DNA from: an uncultured Prevotellaceae bacterium
Lineage (GTDB): Bacteria; Bacteroidota; Bacteroidia; Bacteroidales; Bacteroidaceae
Direction of reading: 5' to 3'
Length of the DNA stretch: 64,000 nucleotides
Assembly: GCA_902778255.1 (NCBI GenBank)
Contig: CACYXD010000002.1
Location: forward strand, 62,001-126,000
Below the pieces are notes generated by a model. That model made no database searches. It saw only the letters and a program-made list of their open reading frames with translations, and was not told where the DNA came from. Below are positions 16,463 through 23,348 of this stretch, in pieces; within the stretch, counting starts at the first letter, position 1, and each line of letters opens with the position of its first letter. Position numbers and translations under genes: made by a program.

Positions 16463-16500
16463 ATGGGTAATTCATGGTAATTACATGTTTAAAGGAATAA
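16463..16500. repeat. Right copy of the direct repeat flanking the XRE gene
   Basis: Contains ATGGGTAATTCATGGTAATT and ACATGTTTAAAGGAATAA, matching 15527-15565 in the same orientation about 935 bp away. Confidence 0.65.
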
Positions 16501-16939
16501 GCAAAGTCTTAATTCGTATTATAAATATATCTATGTGATTTTTAATGGTTTATATCTGTTAGAATAAACCTTTATGAATATACATTCATGTATTTGAATA
16601 CAGAAATTCGAATACTTAATCCTAAATTTTAAATTATTAAATCGTAGCAAGTTTACGTTTTAATATTCGTATTTGCATCCGATTTCTTTATGATTTAAAA
16701 TGTTTAATCCTTTAAACTTTAGATTCTTGAACTATAAAGAAAGTTAACTATAAATTTTAACGTGCTCAAAATTCGCTATTTTTGAATGCTTGAAAAATTC
16801 TGAACCAGCATTCGGATAACTGAAAATTTTTAAATTATGAGGGTAGTTATTTCATTGGAACGTGCTGATTTTATGGGCAGTTAGGGTCAAAAAAAGCGCC
16901 CTTGGCGGGTGCTCATTCTAGATCAAAAACAGGTAGTTT

Positions 16940-17968
16940 TTAGTGCAAAATGAAGAAGATTAGCTCCTTCATCAACTCCTCTGGAGGGGTGTTTGGGTTG
17001 TCAAGACCTTTACTTTTTGCATCAATTTCGCGTAGTTTGGAAATTATCTGCATCGTTTTCATGGCAGAGAAATTTCTCATGCCAGTCATGTAGTCTTTTG
17101 CTGCCCATGGCGATCTCAGTTCCAACCACTCTGCTACCCCCTCCTGACTCCCTTTTTGGGGTGCATAATAGGCCAACATCAGATTCTGGAAGTAATTAAA
17201 GAGCATTGGGAGGAAAGAATAGATGCTTCCCGCCTTCGGATTTTTTTCAAAATATTTAACAATTTGATTCGCTTTGAACACATTTTTATTAACAATTGCA
17301 TCTCGCAGTTCAAAGCCATTAAAATCCTTGCTCACCCCTATCTGATCCTCCACCACCTGGGGTGTGATGCGACGATCCTGGTCACCAAGACTGAGCAGCA
17401 CCTTATCAAGTTCGCTGACGAGGCGACTTAAATCGGCTCCAATGGCATCCGCAATGAGTTGCGTAGATTTCGGATCGATGCTTGCATTTTTCTGTTTGAC
17501 GTAATTTTCGATGAAAGCAGGCAAATCACGGTCCCTCAGCTTCTGACTCTCAAAAAGAACGCCCGCCTGTTGGATGGCTTTCACGTAATCGCGCTTACGG
17601 CCGTCAATTTTGCCGTTTTTATGACAGATAACCAGAACTGTGCTGAGAAGCGGCTGTTTCAAATATTTTTCCAGCGCGTCCGTATTTTTTAAATTCTGAG
17701 CCTCTTTCACGATGACCACCTGTCGTTCGGCCATCATGGGATAGCGCCGCGCTGCATCGGCAATCTGCGATGCATTCACGTCAGAACCGAACATGATGGT
17801 CTGGTTGAAGTCGCGTTCCTCAGGCTGCAGGGCATGTTCGGCGATATAGTCGCAGATTTTGTCGATATAGTACGACTCCTCGCCCATCAGGTAATAGACA
17901 GGGCGATACTGACCGCTCTGCAGTTCCTTCATAATACTGCTATAAGTCACATTTTTGGTCTCTGCCAT
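16940..17968 (-). CDS. holA: DNA polymerase III subunit delta
   Basis: HolA opens the sliding clamp within the clamp loader. The protein shows family features: PVYYLMGEESYYIDKICDYI near the N-terminus (the degenerate P-loop region), ERDFNQTIMFGSD, RRYPMMAERQVVIVKEAQ, LVICHKNGKIDGRKRDYVKAI, the central IADAIGADLSRLVSELDKVLLSLG and the C-terminal helical collar with IYSFLPMLFNYFQNLMLAYY. I favour the ATG at 17966-17968 (MAETKNVTYSSIMKEL, 342 residues); an upstream ATG at 17980 adds MQRA. It is divergent from the small nuclease-fold gene at 18095. Confidence 0.93.
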   Translation of the reverse strand: MAETKNVTYSSIMKELQSGQYRPVYYLMGEESYYIDKICDYIAEHALQPEERDFNQTIMFGSDVNASQIADAARRYPMMAERQVVIVKEAQNLKNTDALEKYLKQPLLSTVLVICHKNGKIDGRKRDYVKAIQQAGVLFESQKLRDRDLPAFIENYVKQKNASIDPKSTQLIADAIGADLSRLVSELDKVLLSLGDQDRRITPQVVEDQIGVSKDFNGFELRDAIVNKNVFKANQIVKYFEKNPKAGSIYSFLPMLFNYFQNLMLAYYAPQKGSQEGVAEWLELRSPWAAKDYMTGMRNFSAMKTMQIISKLREIDAKSKGLDNPNTPPEELMKELIFFILH

Positions 17969-18040
17969 TGCTCTTTGCAAGATTTTTAGTACTTTTAAAC
18001 TTCGTTTTTAGGTACTTTCGCTCGGAAAATGCAAATTGAA

Positions 18041-18072
18041 TTTGCATTTTCTCTCGCTTATTCGTACCTTTG
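18041..18072 (+). promoter_or_regulatory. Promoter of the HsdR_N-like gene
   Basis: TTTG (18041-18044), 20 bp, TACCTTTG (18065-18072); ATG at 18095. The -7 box is one half of the 24-bp palindrome at 18064-18087. Confidence 0.75.
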
Positions 18073-18087
18073 CAGCTGCAAAGGTAC
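18064..18087. promoter_or_regulatory. 24-bp perfect palindrome made of two facing -7 boxes
   Basis: GTACCTTTGCAG followed directly by CTGCAAAGGTAC. Each half contains TACCTTTG, so the -7 element is present on both strands. It may be a repressor site, or a bidirectional promoter serving holA as well. Confidence 0.6.
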
Positions 18088-18094
18088 AAAATAA

Positions 18095-18562
18095 ATGGAA
18101 ATAAACCTACCTCCATACGAAATAAAATTACGCGAGCAGAACGGACATCGTCAGATTTTCGACTTCCTGCGCCGCCGTTACGTGGCCTTGACGCCTGAGG
18201 AATGGGTGCGCCAGCATTTCGTGCACTTCCTGGTAGAGCATAAAGGTTACCCCAAGGGACTGCTGGCCAACGAGGTAGAGTTGCGTATTGGCGAAAAGAA
18301 ACTGCGCTGCGACTCCTTATTATATAATAAGGAGTCGCAGCCGCAGATGATTATTGAGTATAAGGCGCCGCATATCGAGTTGACGCAGCGCGTGTTCGAC
18401 CAGATCACGGCCTATAACACCCTACTCCACGTAGATTATCTTATCGTGTCCAACGGTCTGCAGCACGTCTGCTGCCGTATGGACTACGAAAAAAATAGTT
18501 GGGAATTCCTGCAGGATATTCCCAACTATTCTATGATTCACAGTTTAGAGTGTAGAGTGTAG
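18095..18562 (+). CDS. Stand-alone HsdR_N-type PD-(D/E)XK protein
   Basis: The 155-residue protein resembles the N-terminal nuclease domain of type I restriction HsdR subunits as found alone in many Bacteroidetes. It has RRRYVALTPEEWVRQHFVHFLVEHKGYP, then LRCDSLLYNKESQPQMIIEYKAP, giving the D...E-x-K catalytic core, and FDQITAYNTLLHVDYLIVSNGLQHVCC. No helicase or partner methylase is nearby, so it is not a restriction system; its substrate is unknown. Codons 71-82 or so are encoded by a 36-bp perfect palindrome. Confidence 0.85.
   Translation: MEINLPPYEIKLREQNGHRQIFDFLRRRYVALTPEEWVRQHFVHFLVEHKGYPKGLLANEVELRIGEKKLRCDSLLYNKESQPQMIIEYKAPHIELTQRVFDQITAYNTLLHVDYLIVSNGLQHVCCRMDYEKNSWEFLQDIPNYSMIHSLECRV
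18306..18341. repeat. 36-bp perfect palindrome inside the HsdR_N-like gene
   Basis: Arms GCTGCGACTCCTTATTAT and ATAATAAGGAGTCGCAGC meet with no spacer; with one bulged C a further CTGCG/CGCAG pair extends it. It could extrude as a cruciform in DNA or form a long RNA hairpin. Confidence 0.85.
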
Positions 18563-18577
18563 AGTTTACTACCGCTA

Positions 18578-19441
18578 TTACACCATATCATTGGCGTCGG
18601 TTGTCTTCTTTGAACTTGACGTCTTGCGCACGCCAGTGCCGGCAGCACGACGACGTGTGGTCTTCTTCTCCTCTGTAGCAGGATTCTCAGTCTTTACACC
18701 AGCCAACTCGGGATCAACGAGGATACGTCCGCAGTACTCGCACACGATGATTTTCTTGTGCATCTTGATATCCAACTGGCGCTGGGGTGGAATCTTGTTG
18801 AAGCAACCGCCACAAGCGTCACGCTGTACATAGACGATACCCAGACCGTTGCGGGCATTCTTACGGATACGCTTGAACGAGGTGAGCAGACGGGGCTCAA
18901 TCTTTGCCTCCAGCTCGTGGGCTCTCTCTCTCAGCTTCTCCTCCTCGGCATGAGTCTCTTCCATGATCTCATCCAGTTCGCTCTTCTTCAGATCCAGGTC
19001 GCCCTGACGCTCTGCGAGCACGCTCTGGTTGGCCTGCAGCTCTTCCTGCTTCTCGGCAATACGATGCTGGGCCTCATTGATCTTCTTGTTGCAGAGCTCA
19101 ATCTCCAGGCTCTGGTACTCAATTTCCTTAGAAAGCGTGTCGTACTCACGGTTGTTGCGCACCTCGTCGAGCTGCTTCTTATAGCGCTCCACATTAGCCT
19201 GAGAATCCAGGATCTCGCCTTTTTTCTGCGAGATAGCACGCTCAAACTCCTCTACCTCGCTCTGAATACGCTCGATACGCGTGTTCAAGCCCTCAATCTC
19301 GGCCTCCAGGTCTTCCACCTCGAGGGGCAGTTCACCACGCAGGGCCTTCTTCTCGTCGATAGACGACAGGGCCTGCTGCAACTGGAACAAAGTCTTCAGT
19401 TTCTCTTCCACTGACAAGTCTGTAGGATCTTTCTTTGCCAT
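18578..19441 (-). CDS. Coiled-coil C4 zinc-ribbon protein
   Basis: Residues about 10-180 of this 287-residue protein form a long antiparallel coiled coil rich in Glu, Lys and Leu. A zinc ribbon follows with CGGCFNKIPPQRQLDIKMHKK and CEYCG supplying four cysteines, and a basic Thr/Ser/Lys/Arg tail that may bind nucleic acid. This is the DUF164/zf-RING_7 family. It is 87 bp downstream of the Nif3-family gene, a neighbour pairing conserved in many bacteria. The biochemical role is not settled. Confidence 0.9.
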   Translation of the reverse strand: MAKKDPTDLSVEEKLKTLFQLQQALSSIDEKKALRGELPLEVEDLEAEIEGLNTRIERIQSEVEEFERAISQKKGEILDSQANVERYKKQLDEVRNNREYDTLSKEIEYQSLEIELCNKKINEAQHRIAEKQEELQANQSVLAERQGDLDLKKSELDEIMEETHAEEEKLRERAHELEAKIEPRLLTSFKRIRKNARNGLGIVYVQRDACGGCFNKIPPQRQLDIKMHKKIIVCEYCGRILVDPELAGVKTENPATEEKKTTRRRAAGTGVRKTSSSKKTTDANDMV

Positions 19442-19528
19442 AATTCTGATTTAATTTATTTCGTTATTTCGATGTTTCGATGTTTCGAGGCTTTGAGGCG
19501 CCGAGGTTTCGAGGATTCGATATTCCGA

Positions 19529-20326
19529 TTAAAAAAAATAAATCGGATTCGTAATTGCCTCGGCGATGAAGGTCTTGACTCCCGGGCATTCCTTCTGGAT
19601 GATTTCCTGGAAGATTTCCGATGTAAACTGCTCGCTCTCGTAATGGCCGATGACGCAGATCTGTATCTGCTGCTCGTGACCGAAATACTGGTGGTAGTGC
19701 ATCTCGCCTGTGATAAAGGCATCGGCACCAGCCGCGATGGCCTCGTCGAGCATGAAGTCCCCTGCCCCGCCGCAGATAGCCACCTTTTTAATAGGGCGCT
19801 CCAACAGCTCATTGCAATGGGCGCATTTCACGCCGAAGCGCTCCTTCACCCGTGCGATAAAGGCCTGCGCCGCCATTGGCTCTGGAAGCTCGGCCTGGAC
19901 CATGGGGATTTTCTCAGCGGGGAAACCACTGAGCACAGTGGCGGGAGAAGCGCTGGGCACAGTGGCGGAGGCGCCCAGCTTTTCTGCGATTTTGAAATTT
20001 ACGCCTCCGCGCGCATTATCCATATTGGTATGCATGGAGATGACGCAGATATCGTTTTTGATGGCCTTGCGTACCGTGCGCTGCACGTCGTTGGCATCGC
20101 TCACCTGCTTCAGGCCGCGAAACAGCAACGGGTGATGGCTCACCACCAGGTTACAGCCCTTGGCGATGGCCTCGTCGATGACCTTTTCAGTCACGTCCAG
20201 ACACAATAATGCCCCTGAAACCTCCGCCTCTGTCAATCCAATCTGCAGGCCAGCATTATCCCAGCTTTCCTGTAGCGGCAGGGGCGCGAACTGTTCAAGG
20301 GCGCTCAGCACTTGTTGTATTTTCAC
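19529..20326 (-). CDS. Nif3-like dinuclear metal-center protein
   Basis: Members of the Nif3/YbgI/DUF34 family are hexameric rings with two metals per subunit; a GTP cyclohydrolase 1 type 2-like name is often used. The 265-residue protein has ESWDNAGLQIG, NLVVSHHPLLF with metal-binding histidines, CVISMHTNMDNARGGVN, and the C-terminal CGGAGDFMLDEAIAAGADAFITGEMHYHQ plus GHYESEQF. Residues about 120-139 (SATVPSASPATV then LSGFPAEK) are encoded by two tandem 24-bp REP-like units and look like an in-frame insertion in the inter-domain loop. It is the first gene of a pair with the zinc-ribbon protein. Confidence 0.92.
   Translation of the reverse strand: MKIQQVLSALEQFAPLPLQESWDNAGLQIGLTEAEVSGALLCLDVTEKVIDEAIAKGCNLVVSHHPLLFRGLKQVSDANDVQRTVRKAIKNDICVISMHTNMDNARGGVNFKIAEKLGASATVPSASPATVLSGFPAEKIPMVQAELPEPMAAQAFIARVKERFGVKCAHCNELLERPIKKVAICGGAGDFMLDEAIAAGADAFITGEMHYHQYFGHEQQIQICVIGHYESEQFTSEIFQEIIQKECPGVKTFIAEAITNPIYFF
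19913..19964 (-). repeat. Two tandem REP-like units in frame inside the Nif3-family gene
   Basis: On the minus strand the 24-bp units read CACTGTGCCCAG-CGCTTCTCCCGC (19964-19941) and CACTGTGCTCAG-TGGTTTCCCCGC (19940-19917). The second, with its flank, folds as CTCAGTGG-TTTCC-CCGCTGAG. They match copies at 42724, 43051 and 43520 near the RAYT gene. Confidence 0.8.
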
Positions 20327-20349
20327 GCTTCAATTTGCTTTACAATCTG

Positions 20350-20357
20350 CAAAGGTA
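20350..20357 (-). promoter_or_regulatory. Promoter -7 box of the Nif3-family gene
   Basis: TACCTTTG on the minus strand, 23 bp upstream of the ATG at 20326. No clear -33 TTG seen. Confidence 0.5.
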
Positions 20358-20518
20358 CGAAAAAATATTCAAAATTTCCATCATTATTCTGTATTTTTAA
20401 ACACACTTTAACAATAAGTGTCATTTTTACAAAACCGAAACGAGAGCGCAAAGTTTCCCCGCAACCTCTCTTGATTTAGTTAAAAAATGTTAGATAATAT
20501 CCAAAAACACCCCATAAA

Positions 20519-20550
20519 ATTGTCTATATTTGCAAAAATGCCTACCTTTG
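20519..20550 (+). promoter_or_regulatory. Candidate promoter of the fimbrial operon
   Basis: ATTG (20519-20522), 20 bp, TACCTTTG (20543-20550), 40 bp upstream of the first gene. A second TAnnTTTG match (TATATTTG) lies at 20525-20532. No invertible repeats flank it. Confidence 0.6.
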
Positions 20551-20590
20551 TCGATAAAAAGAGTGCGAATTATATTCGTTTTCTATTAAA

Positions 20591-22072
20591 ATGGTACGAC
20601 ATTTGTATAAATATATAAAAAGATTCCTCTTCACGTTTCTGCTATTTATAGCAGAGTCGTGGTGTCTATTTTTATATGCGCAGTCGTCCATTCCTGACGC
20701 CCCGAGCTACAAAGACTACTCCTTTATCAAGTTTATAGACGACAAGCCCGACTCCGCGTTGACCCGCATCAGCGATGATGAATTTCTCGACGAGGCGGGA
20801 AAGATTGTATTCCGAGTAAACCGCTACGACGTCTTTACCAACGACTCCCTACTTCACGAGTTGGACAAGGTCATCTTGCCCCTTATCAACCAAGACAGCC
20901 TGAAGCTGCGTCTGATGGTGGTGCGTGGTGCCGCATCGCCAGAAGGTCCTGTGCCCAACAACCGTATGCTGGGTCGTCGTCGTGTGGAGACGCTTGTTAA
21001 TTTTTTACGTGCGCGCCTAAGTGTTCCAGTAGATAGCGGCACGCTTTCAACTGAGTCGGTGACTGAGGACTACCGCCTGCTTTTGGCTATGATGCGCCGC
21101 CAGTCAGACCCCGACCTGGATGTGGTGCAGCGCCTCTGCGACTACCACCTGCCCCGCTATGAGTACACCCGACTGAAGATCAACTTGCAGCGCCAGCAGA
21201 GCGGCCGACTCTGGAAGCGCCTGCTCAGAGAGTACTTCCCAGAACTCCGTGCCACCCGCATCGTGCTGTTCTTTGAGCAGACCAAGGAAACGCCTGTTAC
21301 CCCTGAGATTCCTGTAATTCCTGAAACTCCTGAGATTACGGATACTCTTGAGTCCCAGGAGCCCGCAGATACCATCTACCTCACCCTGCCCCGCCGTGAG
21401 TTGCTTTCTGTGAAGACCAACCTGCTGCTGGACCTTGCCTACATGCCTGGCTACAACCGTTGGTGTCCGATACCCAACATTGCCGTTGAGTACTATCCAC
21501 AGCACGGCCACTTCACCTATGGCGCCTCGCTCGACTTCCCTTGGTGGCAGCACCACAACGACCATAAGTTCTTCGAGATACGCAACTATCAGCTGGAGAC
21601 GCGCTACTACACACATTCTGGCGACATCAACCTGCGTGAGCCTGGCGAGGGCGCTGCCTTCCGCGGACTCTATTTCTCAGTCTATGGCCACGCAGCACTC
21701 TACAGCATCTGCTTCAACAAGAACAAGGGCTGGGAAGGCGAGGCTCTGGGTGCCGGCCTTGGCATCGGCTACGTGCTGCCCATCAGCCGCACTGGCCACT
21801 GGCGCCTGGAGTTTGCCGCACAGTTTGGATTCATCTACAGCGGCTACGACCCCTACCAGTTTGAGAACACCATCAATCCCGCCTACCACGACAATCTGTA
21901 TTACTACAAATGGAGTGGAAACGTGGCAGATTTCCGCAAGCGCCAATACCGTTACTCATGGATTGGCCCCACTCGTGTAGGCGTTACCCTGAGCTACGAC
22001 CTACTCTACCGCAAGTGGAAGAAAAACGGCGCAAGCCTTAAGAGCACAGAAAGGAGGGCCTATGAGAAATAA
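20591..22072 (+). CDS. OmpA-like / DUF3575 outer-membrane protein
   Basis: The 493-residue protein begins with a signal peptide (hydrophobic FLFTFLLFIAESWCLFLYAQ). Residues about 60-150 resemble an OmpA-type domain (LRLMVVRGAASPEGPVPNNRMLGRRRVETL). A Pro/Glu/Thr/Ile tandem linker lies near 237-262 (TPEIPVIPETPEI). Residues 270-475 are a DUF3575-type beta-rich region (LLSVKTNLLLDLAYMPGYN, NIAVEYYP, YGASLDFPWW, LGAGLGIGYVLPIS). In Bacteroidales such genes commonly precede fimbrillin genes, and the protein may be an outer-membrane anchor or assembly factor. It overlaps the next gene by 11 bp. Confidence 0.85.
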   Translation: MVRHLYKYIKRFLFTFLLFIAESWCLFLYAQSSIPDAPSYKDYSFIKFIDDKPDSALTRISDDEFLDEAGKIVFRVNRYDVFTNDSLLHELDKVILPLINQDSLKLRLMVVRGAASPEGPVPNNRMLGRRRVETLVNFLRARLSVPVDSGTLSTESVTEDYRLLLAMMRRQSDPDLDVVQRLCDYHLPRYEYTRLKINLQRQQSGRLWKRLLREYFPELRATRIVLFFEQTKETPVTPEIPVIPETPEITDTLESQEPADTIYLTLPRRELLSVKTNLLLDLAYMPGYNRWCPIPNIAVEYYPQHGHFTYGASLDFPWWQHHNDHKFFEIRNYQLETRYYTHSGDINLREPGEGAAFRGLYFSVYGHAALYSICFNKNKGWEGEALGAGLGIGYVLPISRTGHWRLEFAAQFGFIYSGYDPYQFENTINPAYHDNLYYYKWSGNVADFRKRQYRYSWIGPTRVGVTLSYDLLYRKWKKNGASLKSTERRAYEK

Positions 22073-23279
22073 GCTGATAAGCCTCATCGGACTTCTTATA
22101 GGGCTCATCGGCCTTATAAACCTCCTGACCCTCACTTCTTGTGAGCGTGAGCCGGTGCTCCATCTTTACGATTCACAGACTATTACCACCGACATCCCCG
22201 TGGTGGACCTCGACCTGAAGGTGATCTGGGACTACCAGCTGACGTTTGACGTAGAGTACGACTGGCAGGCCGAGTGGTACTATGGTTGGGACGAGAACGA
22301 CAAGGTCATCTATGGTGAACTGGGCTACAGCCAGCCCACCACCTTCAACCTCAGACGCTACTACACGGGCGCCGTGCCTTACGCCCCCCATACCACCGTC
22401 ATCGCACCCCCACCCTTCACCGGCTCTCACTATCAGGACCGCTTCGAATGGGGCTTCTGGGATGTGCTGGTGTGGAACGAGATCAAGACCATCGACGGTG
22501 TGCAGAGCCTTATCTTCGACGAGCAGACCACCCTCGACTCCGTAACGGCCTTCACCAACCAGTCTATGCACGCCTCGCGCTATCATGTGCCCAAATACAC
22601 ACGGTCGTTCTATGCCCCTGAGCCCCTCTTCGCAGCCTACGACCAGGCCATTGAGATACGCAGCGACCTGAAAGGCTTCGTCTATGATGAGGAACGAAAT
22701 GTTTACGTACGACAACTGAATATGATGATGTACCCCATCACCTATATCTACCTGACGCAGGTTATCCTGCACAACAACAGAGGACGCATCACGTCGGCCG
22801 ATGGTAATGCCAACCTCTCAGGCATGGCCCGCTACACCACGCTGAACACGGGCACCGCTGGCGATGATCCTATTGCGGTATATTTCAACAGCACGCTGAA
22901 GACCAACTGCGCCCTTGTGCCCTACGGCACGCCAACCGATGCCCCGTCACGAGCCATAGCCGAACATGCCGACATCATCGGCGGACGCCTGATGACATTC
23001 GGTATGTGTGGCCAGACGCCACGCCTCATCAAGGATGCCAGCGGGGTGACCGACAAGGAGCAGCACTATCTGGACGTGACGGTACAGTTCTACAATGGTA
23101 TGGACTCCACACTTGTCTTCGACGTTACCAATCAGGTGCGTCAGCACTATAAAGGCGGTGTCATCACCGTCGAGTTAGACATGGATACCGTCCCGATACC
23201 CAAGCGCCCTGGCGGCTCAGGTTTCGATGCCGTGGTCAAGGAAGTCGAGGACGGCGGAACCTATGAGTTTGAGATGTAG
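22062..23279 (+). CDS. DUF5119-like lipoprotein of the fimbrial operon
   Basis: The 405-residue protein starts with a repetitive hydrophobic signal (LIGLLIGLIGLINLLTLTSC) and a lipobox Cys at about 27. The mature part is beta-rich, with VVDLDLKVIWDYQLTFDVEYDW, AWEWYY-type aromatic segments, and LNMMMYPITYIYLTQVILHN, as in DUF5119 proteins that accompany fimbrillins. It has 11 bp of overlap with the DUF3575 gene and 69 bp to the first fimbrillin. Its likely role is as a pilus anchor or minor subunit, by context only. Confidence 0.82.
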   Translation: MRNKLISLIGLLIGLIGLINLLTLTSCEREPVLHLYDSQTITTDIPVVDLDLKVIWDYQLTFDVEYDWQAEWYYGWDENDKVIYGELGYSQPTTFNLRRYYTGAVPYAPHTTVIAPPPFTGSHYQDRFEWGFWDVLVWNEIKTIDGVQSLIFDEQTTLDSVTAFTNQSMHASRYHVPKYTRSFYAPEPLFAAYDQAIEIRSDLKGFVYDEERNVYVRQLNMMMYPITYIYLTQVILHNNRGRITSADGNANLSGMARYTTLNTGTAGDDPIAVYFNSTLKTNCALVPYGTPTDAPSRAIAEHADIIGGRLMTFGMCGQTPRLIKDASGVTDKEQHYLDVTVQFYNGMDSTLVFDVTNQVRQHYKGGVITVELDMDTVPIPKRPGGSGFDAVVKEVEDGGTYEFEM

Positions 23280-23348
23280 CGAGAACTATAACAAGAACGA
23301 AAACATTTATAATTCACTTATTTATTAACTTTTTTAAATTTTTCGCTT

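Larger units (their letters stand above)
16104..16939. other. 836-bp AT-rich gene-free region
   Basis: Only the XRE promoter (16145-16175), the motif CATTAATTGCCCATAT (16391-16406) and the right copy of the direct repeat (16463-16500) stand out. The rest, to 16900, is strongly AT-rich with stops in all frames. No RNA gene recognised. The base composition differs sharply from the surrounding genes. Confidence 0.75.

Noticed and set aside
18095..18562. Type I restriction system
   Set aside because: Only an HsdR_N-like fragment is present; no helicase, methylase or specificity subunit.
19472..20209. 245-residue plus-strand frame
   Set aside because: Antisense to the clearly recognisable Nif3-family gene.
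20400..20590. Invertible (phase-variable) fimbrial promoter
   Set aside because: I looked for inverted repeats flanking the promoter and found none; no invertase gene is nearby.
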